In this document: positions 46,986-58,098 of the stretch, one piece after another | Numbering within the stretch: position 1 is the first letter of the stretch | Layout of the letters: each line of letters starts with the position of its first letter | Assembly (NCBI GenBank): GCA_033675265.1 | Contig: JAUJYZ010000316.1 | Coordinates: 372,001 to 436,000 of the forward strand | DNA: 64,000 nucleotides | DNA from: Actinostola sp. cb2023 | Lineage: Eukaryota > Cnidaria > Anthozoa > Actiniaria > Actinostolidae | Direction of reading: 5' to 3' | The notes under the pieces: model-generated | What the model saw: the letters and a program-made list of their open reading frames with translations, nothing else | What the model was told of the DNA's origin: nothing | The model's database searches: none | Translations under genes and position numbers: made by a program

Positions 46986-47396
46986 TAGTAAACTATTACA
47001 CAACACCCTCAACTCGTACTCATTGTTAATAAGAGGCATAAGAGATTGGAAAGAGTTGATCGAAGCGCCACGGAGGAAGGTGACATAATGGTTGCCCGAG
47101 CGGCCACGAATTTGCCAGCGATCGGGGTGGGTGGGTGGGTCGTCAACCTTTTACCTCGGCACTGATCTTGTGAATGAGCAGAGTATCGAGTGCTAAACCA
47201 ACTCATTTTTATCCCAAAGCATCCCAAAAGACCACAAACAACATTGCCACGAACCCCGTGGAATTTGATCATCGATTACCTCTTTATTTGATTATGTACT
47301 TTATTTTCGGGTATTGTGAATAGTAAACTATTACACAACACCCTCAACTCGTACTCATTGTTAATAAGAGGCATAAGAGATTGGAAAGAGTTGATC
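46986..47396. repeat. 3' split direct repeats B2, A2, B1
   Basis: B2 46986-47061 and B1 47321-47396 are identical 76-mers (TAGTAAACTATTACACAACA... to ...AAAGAGTTGATC). A2 47144-47325 lies between and matches A1 at 62235-62415. Confidence 0.9.
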
Positions 47397-47516
47397 TCCG
47401 CACTTCCCCTCCAGACTGTGACTTTTTGTCACAACCTGTGTAACAATCCCCCTTTTTACTTTTATCCTAAAGAGGACATGCCCCCTTAACACACCCCAAT
47501 TCTCAAACCCAAATAC

Positions 47517-47980
47517 TTAAAGTGCCTATCACCCCTGTGAGATTGTTTTAAAAATATATTCAATATAAGCTGAATAGTTGGTGGGTTCAGTATTTTGTGA
47601 TTTGAACCTTGCGTTTATGAGTTATAGAGGTTTGAAATCTCAATATGCAAATTTGATGACGTCTACTAAGACTTCATTTATTATACAAAAACGCCCTTGT
47701 GCTGATTATTGACATTTGGAAACTTACAGAATATTTTCACAGTCTTTATAAATGATTTTATAACTTTTTCACCATTTCAAAAAATAAGCTCTTCTTGAAA
47801 AAGTCTAAATAAGTTATGGCAAATTCCTGGGTTGACGTCATCAAATTTGCATATTGAGATTTCAAACCTCTATAACTCATAAACGCAAGGTTCAAATCAC
47901 AAAATACTGAACCCACCAACTATTCAGCTTATATTGAATAGATTTTTGAAAGAATCTCACAGGGGTGATAGGCACTTTAA
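47517..47980. mobile_element. TTAA-flanked foldback MITE, probably Kolobok-derived
   Basis: TTAA at 47517-47520 and 47977-47980; TIR start AGTGCCTATCACCCC, with near-perfect arms of about 150 bp. The terminal bases resemble the 50144 element (AGTGCACCTAACCCC). A decayed relative is at 6491-6759. Confidence 0.75.
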
Positions 47981-48031
47981 TCCAACCACTTAAATATCAA
48001 CTATTTTAATCATCTGAAAAAACTATAAATG

Positions 48032-49402
48032 TCATTCATCTGGGTGTGGTCGTTTCCCTGATTCTTCAGCTGGAAACGCTGATACAAAACGTCTCAAGGT
48101 ATTGAGATCCTCCCACTCTGCGGTTGATGCTGATTCTGGTGCTGCCAGTCTTCCTGACGCACCCATTGGATTCAATACTTTAGCTAACTTAATATAATGA
48201 AGGGCTGTATGTCGACGAGTCCAACCAACATGGTCCATGATTTCTGATAGATCTGCTCCAGACAGAGCCAATGTAATGGCACAACCAGACCGGAAACCAT
48301 GCAAAGTCTCCCCATCATCCGATCCCATTTCCTTCAAATAGACTTTCAGTCGGGCTTCTGCTGTCGACGACGATAGGGGAGCGTCGTGAATTCCCCCCTT
48401 TGGAGTAGTTGGGCGGAACAGGTAGCCCTTAGCCAGATCTACTTGCAACTCTTGGGCCACCAACATATATCTCTCGATCCCCAAAACCGGGCAAATTGTT
48501 TGGTTGGGGTTTCTTCGGATACCAAACACATTACTATCGCCATCTCTTAGGGTCTTCCCCCAAACATGGTTAAAGAGAAACCCATCATCATTCGGAAATC
48601 GCAATATCTCAGGTGTTTTTACCTGTCCCATGTCGCCTGGACGATCACCACTAAAGAATACTGCCTTCAGATATGCTTGATCTCGGGCTAGGATGAATCG
48701 CTGCAAGGGTGTCACACCCAGAGCTTTATGAAGATGACTGGACAGCTGGACCAGCTTGTCCACGAAGAATGGCATCGCCTGTCTGGGGCTTATTCTGGCT
48801 TGTAGTTGTTCTGCCGTTACCAGACGTAGATAATCCTTCACCACTTTGCCTGCTGCTGGGTTCCCCAGGCCTAGTCGTCTGTCCCATTCTCCTTCCCTAC
48901 CAACGGCATGAAAAATGGAACGCAGTTTGCCGATGTACGAGTCGACGGTGTTGTAGGCCAGTCTCAACGGGCAGCCACAAGCCTGAATTCCTCTCTGGCC
49001 CAAAAACCTACACCCAATACGGTGGACCTGAGTTCTGCCATCCTTATCTTTATACACTAAAAAACGACATATGTCCCGTGGGCTCCCTGTGTGAATTGAT
49101 GGCCTACCAGGTAAGGACGAGAGGAAGGTTTCCAGGGACCTTTGAAGGGAATCTTTTTGTTTGGCATAGTTAGTGGACTGATCCCATACGGTTAACTGAT
49201 CCAGTCGACGATCAATTGTATCTACATCTACTTCCTTACCAACCCTCCATACAGAAGTAACCACGTGTCTCCTATAACCACAGCGTTGACAGAAGTGAAA
49301 GTCGTGATCATTAGCATGACCACACGTTGGGCATCTCACCGAGAGCACAAACAGTTTCGCGGTAGCGAGAAGTTCCTGTCGACAGAAACCATCCATATAC
49401 AA
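48032..49402 (-). CDS. tyrosine recombinase of YR retrotransposon
   Basis: 456 residues from 49402; a longer start or a spliced 5' end is possible (acceptor-like TCGACAG at about 49377). A zinc ribbon is at residues 24-41 (CPTC...CQRC). The N-terminal SAM-like core-binding region (SLETFLSSL, NTVDSYIGKLRSIF) has C131/C142/C144. The catalytic domain has R254 (SGDRPGD), H368-x-x-R371 (LHGFRSG), H391 (DHVGW) and nucleophile Y403 (ALHYIKL). The R-HxxR-H-Y tetrad is complete and the frame open. It would integrate the circular cDNA without target duplication. Last gene of the element, followed by the TTAA MITE and the B1-A2-B2 repeats. Confidence 0.9.
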   Translation of the reverse strand: MYMDGFCRQELLATAKLFVLSVRCPTCGHANDHDFHFCQRCGYRRHVVTSVWRVGKEVDVDTIDRRLDQLTVWDQSTNYAKQKDSLQRSLETFLSSLPGRPSIHTGSPRDICRFLVYKDKDGRTQVHRIGCRFLGQRGIQACGCPLRLAYNTVDSYIGKLRSIFHAVGREGEWDRRLGLGNPAAGKVVKDYLRLVTAEQLQARISPRQAMPFFVDKLVQLSSHLHKALGVTPLQRFILARDQAYLKAVFFSGDRPGDMGQVKTPEILRFPNDDGFLFNHVWGKTLRDGDSNVFGIRRNPNQTICPVLGIERYMLVAQELQVDLAKGYLFRPTTPKGGIHDAPLSSSTAEARLKVYLKEMGSDDGETLHGFRSGCAITLALSGADLSEIMDHVGWTRRHTALHYIKLAKVLNPMGASGRLAAPESASTAEWEDLNTLRRFVSAFPAEESGKRPHPDE

Positions 49403-49584
49403 TCAGGGATTTCCGTTGGTTCTATTCCATTGGATGTGGAACAAGGGCAGGGGAGAGGGAGGGACATCGACCCAAGAGCACCCAGGAAACTTACAAACTA
49501 CACCAAAAACTAGATACACTGTAAGTAACTTTAATCAACAGCTTGATCTAACCGACAAAAACGTGTCAAAAGCATAGTACAGCA

Positions 49585-50143
49585 TTATGGAAATTCTACA
49601 GCAAATACCCATAAGTCGCCTGGAATGCCAGCATGAGGGGTCCAGCCATCCTTGGCGGGCACGAGAAGAATACCAGGTGTACCCACTCGGGCTATACGCC
49701 ACGACTTGACGCTGCATGCTTGAAGGAGAGGCCACCAGAACTTCCGGGGGTATACATCCAATGTTACCAGTGTACAGCTTAATCTGTGCGACTTGAGAAG
49801 GCGCAACACCGGACCAACCATGATTAATGGGGGAAATACGTAAGGCTTGCCCAACAACGGTGCACCAGATGCCAGATCTTGCGCGAAGAAGTTTACCCCT
49901 TCTGAAAACGGCGACGCGTACGGGGTAAAATGAGGTAATGACGTACCGTCGAGGTCTTTCATGGCATTGGAGTCGAGCGCCATTAAGTCACATGAATGCC
50001 CACTCGCACCACCAAATCTCTTTTGGATTTCGCGCCAAACGCTTGGCGTCAGCCGACTATCCGAAGCTGTGATACGTCTAGATGGGCCATCGGCCGGGTT
50101 CACTTCGCTTGCCACGTACGTCAAGTGCAGAGAAATATTTAGC
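49585..50143 (-). pseudogene. RNase H / pol C-terminus, separated from RT by insertion
   Basis: Continuation of the pol frame after the 50144-58098 insertion. It includes ASEVNPADGPSRR, the NPADxxSR motif that ends DIRS-type RNase H regions, and a C-terminal extension ending at a stop at 49585. Removing the insertion and one TTAA restores a continuous frame with 58099 upstream. Confidence 0.85.
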
Positions 50144-50322
50144 TTAAAGTGCACCTAACCCCCATTTTGGACGTAATTCTATTCAATTGTAATATAAATT
50201 ATAAAACATTTTCAGGCATTAAAAATGAATTCGACAAAAATCCTTTCCTAAAAAAAATTATTTCATCTACGAAATGACGGACCCAATGCCGTCATATTTC
50301 AAAAAGAGCCTGGAATCGAGCG

Positions 50323-50339
50323 TGACGTCACCCCGGGCC
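50323..50339 (+). promoter_or_regulatory. CRE-containing 17-mer, left copy
   Basis: TGACGTCACCCCGGGCC lies 175 bp inside the left TIR and about 90 bp upstream of the P2X7-like start codon. TGACGTCA is the CREB/ATF site. An inverted identical copy is at 57882-57898. Confidence 0.6.
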
Positions 50340-50420
50340 ATTGCTCGCTGTTGAAGTGCGTTGTTGGTCACTAGATTGGTTGTATTCGGCTTTCTCGGTG
50401 AATTTTTGTTACTTTAAAAA

Positions 50421-52135
50421 ATGGACTCTGATGAGTCAGATGTAGATTCTACTTCTGTAGCATCTGATTGTGATTACGAGATCGAAGAGGAATTGGAGAG
50501 CGATGATGGAGAAGGTCGAGAAGCTGTACAGATGGCCACTTACGATAGCGAATCGTCTGATCAAGATGAAGGCCATCATTCGGAAGAACCATTGGCAGAC
50601 AGTGAATGGCTTAAAGATTATGAAGAGACAGAAGAGGAATATAAAAAAACTGAGGAGATGCTCAATAAAAGATTAACTGGCACTGTACCAGTAAGCGATT
50701 GGTAAGTCTCATGAGTCATGTAAAAAATGGCGACCGTCTCGGTACGGCATATTTTGTTTACCTTTTTTTAATAAGAACATCTTCGATAAGATCAATGAAG
50801 TCTTTTCTAGGGAAATACTCAGGCTAATTTTTGCCGTGAAAAAAGGTTTTCTGGTCTTTGGGCCTCTTCTCAGAACTTTCAATTAAAAAAATCACACAAT
50901 AATTGTATATCTTGATCGTTCAAAACTCTCTTAGCTTATATATGATGCTAAATGTTCTCAAACTCTCTATTAGGTGCGAGTGTGGTAACTGTTCTACGAA
51001 TGTTTTAAATAACATTAGTGAATGTTATTGCTGCCAAGAGCTAGATGGATGTGTCGAAGACCTACAATCTGATATAGTCCTTCAAGATGTTGATGATGGT
51101 ACTGTTCTAAAATGTATAACCGAGCATCCAGGATTTACACCAGTTTGTCTACAAAAATGGAGTCTTAGGCTGTCAGCCGACAAGTATAAAACAAGGGAAA
51201 GAAAAAGATACCAACAGTTGGGGTCTGAGGAAAGGTACAGTGTATAATGCGACCTACAAATACGTCGTGATGTTGATCTAATTTTCAGTACATACACTGA
51301 GATTGTACGTAATCTACTGATAGTACAGCTCGATCACAAAACTCGTTACATATAAGCTTTTATGTCTTATAACTTACATACAATTGCATAATCGTTGTTG
51401 GGTTGAAAATCATACATACTGTAGAAGCTAATATAATAATAATAACAATAATAATACTAATACTAAGATGACTTTATTTTCTGAGGGTGACACTGAACAG
51501 TCACAAGCTGATAAACTTATGGCCCTCTAATCTAAACTAAATAAACCTATAAATATGAATATAACAATCGAAAAGTCTAAAATAAGCTTACAAATATTAC
51601 ATTACATAAGAGTAAAAAAATAATGGATGGATGGGAAATCAGTTCATATGACCCGATTTACAGGCAGATAGATTCAGTGTTCTCGTATTTTTTTGAAATA
51701 TATGAGCTATTTACATTGTAATTGAGATCCTACAAGTCTGGTTAAAAAGGTCAATGATTTTATGATGATATTTGAGAGTTCCAATTTCCCATACTTCCTT
51801 TTGGTCATAGCTTTCATGATTTTCAACCCGACAACGATTATGCATTTATGTATATATTCAGGATTTGAAATAATTATTATAACAAATGAGATAAGAAATA
51901 AGATGTGATTAACTGTTTAGGAAATCCCAAGCACAAAACTGATTTGCTTCAATATATCAGATTTCTTCGCAGCATTGCTTACAGAGAATTCACAAGACTA
52001 GTTTATGGGTATCTGGGAAAGAAGAAAAGAATTCCACTACCAGCTTGTGCATGTTCATCAATCAGAACAACCTTTCCAGTTTCATGCGACGAATTGTACT
52101 CTGGTTTTGAGATGGATCTTGACCCAATAGCATAG
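50421..52135 (+). CDS. P2X7 cytoplasmic (ballast) domain-like protein, transposon cargo
   Basis: Exons 50421-50701, 50974-51234, 51961-52135; phases chain exactly to 238 codons. Residues 1-90 are very acidic (Asp/Glu/Ser), with no signal or membrane segment. Residues 94-238 carry WCECGNC, ECYCCQE, C120, then CITEHPGFTPVCLQKW. IAYREFTRLVYGYLGK, RIPLPACACSSIR, TFP and LYSGFEM follow. This order, with C95/97/100/111/113/114/120/141/152/210/212 and H145, is that of the P2X7 receptor cytoplasmic ballast, which binds zinc and a guanine nucleotide. The ion-channel part is absent. In the transposon it is convergent with the transposase. A nucleic-acid or protein-binding role is inference. No frame damage is seen. 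Confidence 0.85.
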
Positions 52136-52251
52136 AAACAATATATAAGTAATACTACTGTATATGATTCAAATATGTATATCACTGTTAGTGATTTTAT
52201 TGAACCTGTAATCTAAACAAATAATATCAGCTGTTTTATTGTATGATAACT

Positions 52252-55200
52252 TCAATTATTTTGGTTTTTTGGGCAATCTTTGATATTTTTATGCCCCTTC
52301 ATAGGGTTTTTGCATGTTTTGCAATATGGTGCTGCTCTGTTTGTTGGTTGGTTAGTTTGTTGGCTGGAATCTTGAGTAACTGAGGAAACAGATATGTGAA
52401 AGTTAGTGCAAGTGCACTAAATACATGTACACGACAATATAACCATGAAATAGTACTATTAACAATAATATTAGACTATGAGTTCGAGTAGTCAACGAGG
52501 TGTGTAGCGTCGAGTTGACTATTTTTAAACTCATAGAAAACGAGTAGTCTAATTGTTAGTAGAAACCAACTAGCATACTACCTTCGGATTTGTACCAATA
52601 TTTATTGATTTTTCACTTTGTTTTTGTTCAAAACGTGGGCTTTTTCACTACTCACTATCACTCAATAGATAGTGAGTATGTTAGCCAATCAAATTGCAGG
52701 ATTCAGCATAGTATGTCTACAGTAGTTGGTTGTTTCATCAGTGCTATTTAGTACTAATTAATGTAGTTAGTATAGACTATTGTTTCACGGATATACTATT
52801 TGCACTCTACTACATAGTACTATTTACTAAGTGAGTGGTAGTAAAAAGTACCTATAGAGGTTGGAGGAACATCCTGTACCACTATGCTACTTCGCTGTGC
52901 TCTCTTTTCCAATGCCTCTTCTTTTGACTCTTTGTTCAGCATTGTGTTCATTGGTGCTGGTGTCATTTCTTGTAACTCTGCACGTGCAAAAGCAAGGTCA
53001 TCTTTGGTAGATGCCAGGAAAGTGTCATATATTTCTTGAACATATCCTGAAAATTAAAAACCAAGACCAAATTAATAATTGAATTACAAAATTACAACAG
53101 GTTAGGAAATTTGACTACCATATTTGATTGGAATAAATGCATATATGTAGTCAAGTAAAATATGCATTTATTTTTTAATTAGCCTCAATTGAGAGAATAA
53201 CACATTATAAACTAGAATTTATTTTTATTGTCCAATGAACACCTTTTCACTTCCCTGTTTGTATTTGTGAATAATTTGCACTGACTTTTGCCATATATAT
53301 ACTGTAAAAAAATATTTTTTTTACCAAAATCTGCCTTGACTCTAACATCTCGTATAGTAGCTTCACCATTCTTGAATTTTGGAAAAACAATTTTTTGTCT
53401 TGGTTGATGGTCGGCTTCTCTAGTTTTGATTTCTCTTTGTAGGTTGAAATTAAAATGTACAGCAGCAAGAATATGCCTGTGGAGTAAATATTAAAATAAA
53501 TTAAAATATGAATCTCTTTGCTGTTTTAGAACAATTACATACTCCAACATTATTTTATTACTTTTCGGCTTCCTCTTCCTAAAATGGACACCCCCCCCCC
53601 CCCCCCCCCCCCCCTCTCTCTCTCTCTCTCTATCTCAGAAGAAGAATAAATCCACACCTGCAGTACATTCCAGCATATGAGTAGGCGATCATCTTCGGTG
53701 CAAACTGATTAAGAAGGGAATGGAAGCCTTCCAAACAACTGGTCTGTGCCCAAGGAGAAGCCTGTTTAATCCCTCTTTTCAGTGAATCAGTGGTCAACAC
53801 TTTACATACCCTATCATATACCTCAGAACCTGTATAAGTAAACCAAAATGAAAATATAAACTTAAAAATGTTCAGTTCTCTATGGAGTAGTACATGTATG
53901 TATATATACGTATGTTTATATTATTGTATAGAACAAGGTACCTCTTGAGAGCCATTTTCTTGGTCTAATTTCTCCATGGTTACACTTATTAAAAATGTTA
54001 TCATCCAGGTCTTCATGTTTATTGATGATATGGCTTAGGAATGACTTGAATTTAGCCCAGATCACAGGACCTGAACCATCAAATGTTGAAGTAGCACACC
54101 AGTATAAATGGCGCTCGCATGGTTTTATCCACTCTTTCACAGCTTCAAAACCTTTCTCTTGGGATAATTTAGAGAGCACTTTTCTGATTTCTGAAATGCA
54201 AAATAGTACATATAACATACTATGTACATAATATTCATTCATGTTATATAATATGTGTACAGTATCTGTACCACTGCTAAATTAATATACGTACATGTAC
54301 CAATAAATTGCCTTCAACATAAATACATGTACCATATGTATGAACCGAATGCAATAATGGCGTCCAATTTCAATTGCCATTGTTCTGGACTTACTAATCT
54401 TGTGTTCATGTGGAAACACAAAAGTATTTTCATCTGCATGAAAATGCCAGTCCAGAGCAATAGCAATTGAAATTAGATGCCATTATTGCATTCGGTCTAT
54501 ATCAGCATGTTTTTCTATTTAAAAAATCTGAAAATAATTTAAACAGACTTACTTTTCTTGAGATGCCATATATCAAAGTAGTGAACAATATTAGTGAAAA
54601 CTTTCTTCATGTGGCATGCAATACTAACATGTCGATCTGATATGAAAGTGTTTATCAATATTCCATAACCAATCAAATACTCCATGCTCTGTTTGAAGCC
54701 TTCAAATTCCATGGCAGGACTATTACCAACTTGATTTCTCTGAAAATGTAAACAAAAATAATATTTGAAGCAAAGAATGTATTCTGTTTTTTTTATTGTT
54801 GTGCCACATGATAAAGAATTCAATTCCATCTTGAAAATTTTACTACACAGTAATAATAATAATAATAATAACTTTATTGACCCAATTTTGTAGTCATACC
54901 AGTTAATACTACTGGTAGACTGAAATACATTGGGAAAATATATAAACTGTATATTAAAAAATATGTATACTGAAATAGCAACAATGCAACAAGATGAATC
55001 TAATGCAATTATTACAGGGTGTGTAGATGTACCTGAACTAGTGCAAAGTGTATAATCATAGGAACAGAGCAACACAAAACGGTATATGCACCATATTTCG
55101 CACTATGTCCCATGGAGTCATGCCTTCCATCACCTGCCACAACAATACCACCTTCGATAACTTTCAGACCATCGAGCATTTTCTTTTGGCACCTCTTCCA

Positions 55201-57794
55201 GTACACATGTATAGTTGGAAACAGCTTGGTCTGTTGATAAAATTAACACATTAAAATATGTATTTCTTTATTTAACATATTTTATTCAAGGTTTGCCCAG
55301 GAAGTTTATGATAGAGTACAAACACTAAAAGCGTGAAATACATGTAGTACTAAATCTAAATAGTAATAATTCGTGAAATATCTTTTGCTTTCTATTGTTT
55401 CATCACTTTATTGAGTACTATTTAGTTAGTACTGTTTCATGCTTTTATTAGTCTGTACTCTACATGTACCAGTAGTTTGGATTTCAGAATTTTAAGAAAC
55501 AAAATTACAAACCCTAAACATTTTGTCTACTAATTATTATAAATCAAACTCACCCTTTGATGCTTGAAATATGTATTTAGTGATATACAGCCAAGTCCCA
55601 TGTGGGCAAACATTTGAGTGACTTTTGTCACAGACCCTCCTGTCAACAGGATAGCCATACACAGCAGGAAGTTGCCAGCTGGTAGACCCGGCCATCCAGG
55701 AAGAGTAGGCTGACTGTTCCAAGTAATTTCTTTATTTGCACACTTAGGATTTTTACAGATGGTCTTCACAATAACTTCTGTTCCCAGCTGGGACACTTCT
55801 ACCAAAGGGTCATCATCCTTACACCAGTGGCAGAACTTGAAAAGAAGCAATAGTTGAGATAGGAAGACAATGTGTTTGGGCTCGGTTCGAATATTGCTAT
55901 TCTTCATTGATACTCTGAAATAAATCACAAGAATAATTGACCATATAAGATAAGATACTTTGTTTCATTGTCAGTAGTAAAGTTTTATCAAAGTAAGAGA
56001 AAATCAGTCTAGGTAAGTAACAAACCTGGAAGGAGATTGTGAAGTTTCATTGTCAGATTCCTCAGACTCCTCTGTTTCTGTAATGTAAATGTCTTCTTCA
56101 GGTTCCATCTCAGTAAAATCACCTTCACTGTCTGATTGTGAAAAATCATCATTTTCTGTCTCTGCTGTCACAGAGTTTAGATCGTACAAATTGAATTCAT
56201 GGTGGGTTTGCGTGGATCTACTCTTACGCTTTTGCAAAGGTTTTCTTGCAAGTCCTGTGAAATACATATGTACATGCATATAAGATTTGAAATTTATACT
56301 GAGCTCTTTCAAAAAAGTTTGTCTTGTGAATAGTGTAAGTATTTGTATAGTGTTAGAGCTATTCCTCATTCCCATATAATAGATATATAATATTAATAGG
56401 TTGCTCCCCGGGGGGGGGGGGGGGGGGGGTACTCCCCTATATAAGCTATACGGGTATGTGCCGCCCGATAGGGTATGGTTTTCGAGCTCCTCGGGTCGAG
56501 ATAGGGTATGGTTTTTACAGAGAACCAAGTAATTATCACTCTTCGAATTTTTACGAATATTTGAAGATCTCTCATGTTGATCGTAGCGACAAAATACTCA
56601 ATCTAAGCCTCAAATTGGGCACGAATTTTCAATTTTAGGCCTGGAATAGGGTATAGATTTTCGGGTTTAGGTCTGGGATAGGGTATAGATTGCCGGGTTT
56701 AGGTCTGGGATAGGGTGTGAAAAATAGCATATTTAGGTCTGGAATAGGGTTGGTTTCAGGGTCTCGGCGGCACACCCCTACCCAAAAAAGTCCCCCCAGG
56801 GGTTGCACTTGCTTTTCTTCAGCTTCCTGCATTCCATTCTCCGTTTCTTGAGTTGTGACCGAAGTGTGATGACTTTGTTTTGAAGCCTTCTCTTTTCCTC
56901 TAACCACTCCTTCTTGCCATCCTGCTTGATTTCAAAACTCTATGAATAAATGAAGAAATACCTAAAATAATATTGTGGTTTAAAATATTATACAAAATGT
57001 GTATATTATACAAATTATGGACGGATCACAACCACGATCGATCAACAGATCAAGCTGAAACAATCAAGCTTTATTATCATTACCAAGCCTGAACTAAAGT
57101 CTCACTGTTCATTACCGTTTTTATTTGAACTTCATGTGTGATATCTAACGGTGAATCGGGCTCCTGAGTCGGCTCCTGAACGTCTTCTGACACACATCGA
57201 TGTATATCTTGATCTTCAGCCGAGCTCGAGGCCACTGGCACTGGCACTACACTTGTTGTTGCATCTGTTGTTGATGTTGATGGCTGGAGATCCAATCTCG
57301 GCAGGTCAGAAGCAATAAGCGTCTCTCTCAGAATCTTGCATGCAATTATAATATAAGCAAATATTAATTCATTGAATACATACAAACATGCTATATTGAA
57401 CAGTTTATGCAGTAAGATTTCAGTCACTCACCTTCCTACGACTTCTTTTTGTCAGAGTTTTGTTTGGCGAATCAACTTGACCTGGTTGAAGTGTCGGGTA
57501 AACATTTACCCCAAATCCATCTCGATTGAGTCTAGGGAAGACAGGCTTCATCTGACCCGGCAGGTTACAGAACCGCTGTTCAAAGGCATTCACTTTGAAG
57601 TGGCACGAACAAATGGCAGAACACTTTGTGGGCTCCCATTTTGCCCGCTTCAACTTCACGTAATCAACCCACTTCTTTCTTCTCTTCCTCGCTTCACGTC
57701 TCGTGTCGTTTGAAAATGGGATGTTATGGAGTGCAATCCCTTTGGATATATCAGGGACATTACTACAACCACCAACGACGCATTTACTAGGCAT
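52252..57794 (-). CDS. Kolobok-like THAP/DDE transposase, 12 exons
   Basis: Exons: 57794-57432, 57334-57116, 56939-56809, 56244-56026, 55914-55554, 55230-55033, 54739-54553, 54190-53942, 53829-53658, 53476-53325, 53046-52852, 52379-52252. Lengths sum to 2574 nt, 857 residues plus stop, with all phases compatible. The third donor (GTGCAA) is weak and borders a repeat. Domains: THAP zinc finger (C5, C10, W42, C62, H65), coiled coil about 200-240, acidic linker, then an RNase H-like core. Candidate catalytic residues are D465 (VAGDGRHDSMGH), D532 (FISDRH) and E676 (SCLEGFHSLLN), with a YFDIWHLKK motif between. A C-terminal CxxC...GH...DC knuckle ends it. The start was chosen at MPSKCVVGGC, the usual THAP N-terminus. 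It would cut and paste the element at TTAA. Confidence 0.8.
53588..53631. repeat. poly-C then (CT)n tract, intronic
   Basis: C run of about 26 followed by CT repeats, in the intron between transposase exons 9 and 10. Confidence 0.9.
54344..54496. mobile_element. foldback MITE in transposase intron
   Basis: ACCGAATGCAATAATGGC at the left mirrors GCCATTATTGCATTCGGT. Inner arms TTTCAATTGC and TCTGGAC. It lies between exons 7 and 8. Confidence 0.8.
55313..55461. mobile_element. MITE copy of the outermost-layer family, in intron
   Basis: AGAGTACAAACACTAAAAGC at the left and its complement ending GTACTCT at the right. Same family as the split element 46441/62587. Between exons 5 and 6. Confidence 0.75.
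56400..56808. repeat. GGGATAGGGTAT repeat insertion in intron
   Basis: G tract, then ATATAAGCTATACGGGTATG and about six degenerate units of GGTCTGGGATAGGGTAT. It ends GGCACACCCCTACCC and CCCCAGGGG. It abuts exon 3 of the transposase. Related sequence at 13640-13830. Confidence 0.75.
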
Positions 57795-57881
57795 TTCAGC
57801 CTTTGACACAAGTTTAAAAAGTAAATATTCACGTAAAGATTGGTGTACAGTGCAGGACACAGTGCAGTGGATAGTGAACTC

Positions 57882-57898
57882 GGCCCGGGGTGACGTCA
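57882..57898 (-). promoter_or_regulatory. CRE-containing 17-mer, right copy (inverted)
   Basis: GGCCCGGGGTGACGTCA on plus, i.e. TGACGTCACCCCGGGCC on minus, 196 bp inside the right TIR and about 90 bp upstream of the transposase start at 57794. Confidence 0.6.
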
Positions 57899-58098
57899 CA
57901 AGCCGACTAGACCCAGACCTCTTTTGGAAACGGCCATTTCTCCGATCAGATTTCTCAGGGGGTACTTATTCGGAACTTTAGAGGATCATAAGAAATCAAG
58001 AATTTTATGAAACACTACAATTTTTTCGCAAAGTTGTTTAAAATTAACTAAAGATTTATTTCAGATATGCGGAAATTAGGGGGTTAGGTGCACTTTAA

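Larger units (their letters stand above)
50144..58098. mobile_element. Kolobok-like DNA transposon, apparently intact (7955 bp with one TTAA)
   Basis: TTAA at 50144-50147 and 58095-58098. TIR AGTGCACCTAACCCCC at the left is perfectly complemented at the right. It carries a THAP/DDE transposase (minus) and a P2X7-cytoplasmic-domain gene (plus), convergent with stops at 52252 and 52135. TTAA duplications plus a THAP-bearing DDE transposase fit the Kolobok superfamily defined in Repbase. Insertion is mid-codon in the RNase H region of a YR element. Two MITEs and a GGGATAGGGTAT repeat lie only in introns. Confidence 0.8.

Noticed and set aside
48709..49173. 154-residue plus-strand ORF
   Set aside because: Shadow of the tyrosine recombinase gene on the other strand; no motif.
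37757..56430. poly-G/poly-C tracts as regulatory G-quadruplexes
   Set aside because: They lie in introns or repeats with no promoter context, and homopolymer length is unreliable in assemblies.
56004..56528. 174-residue minus-strand ORF as one exon
   Set aside because: Only 56244-56026 is supported by an acceptor, donor and phase; the upstream part is the GGGATAGGGTAT repeat and intron.
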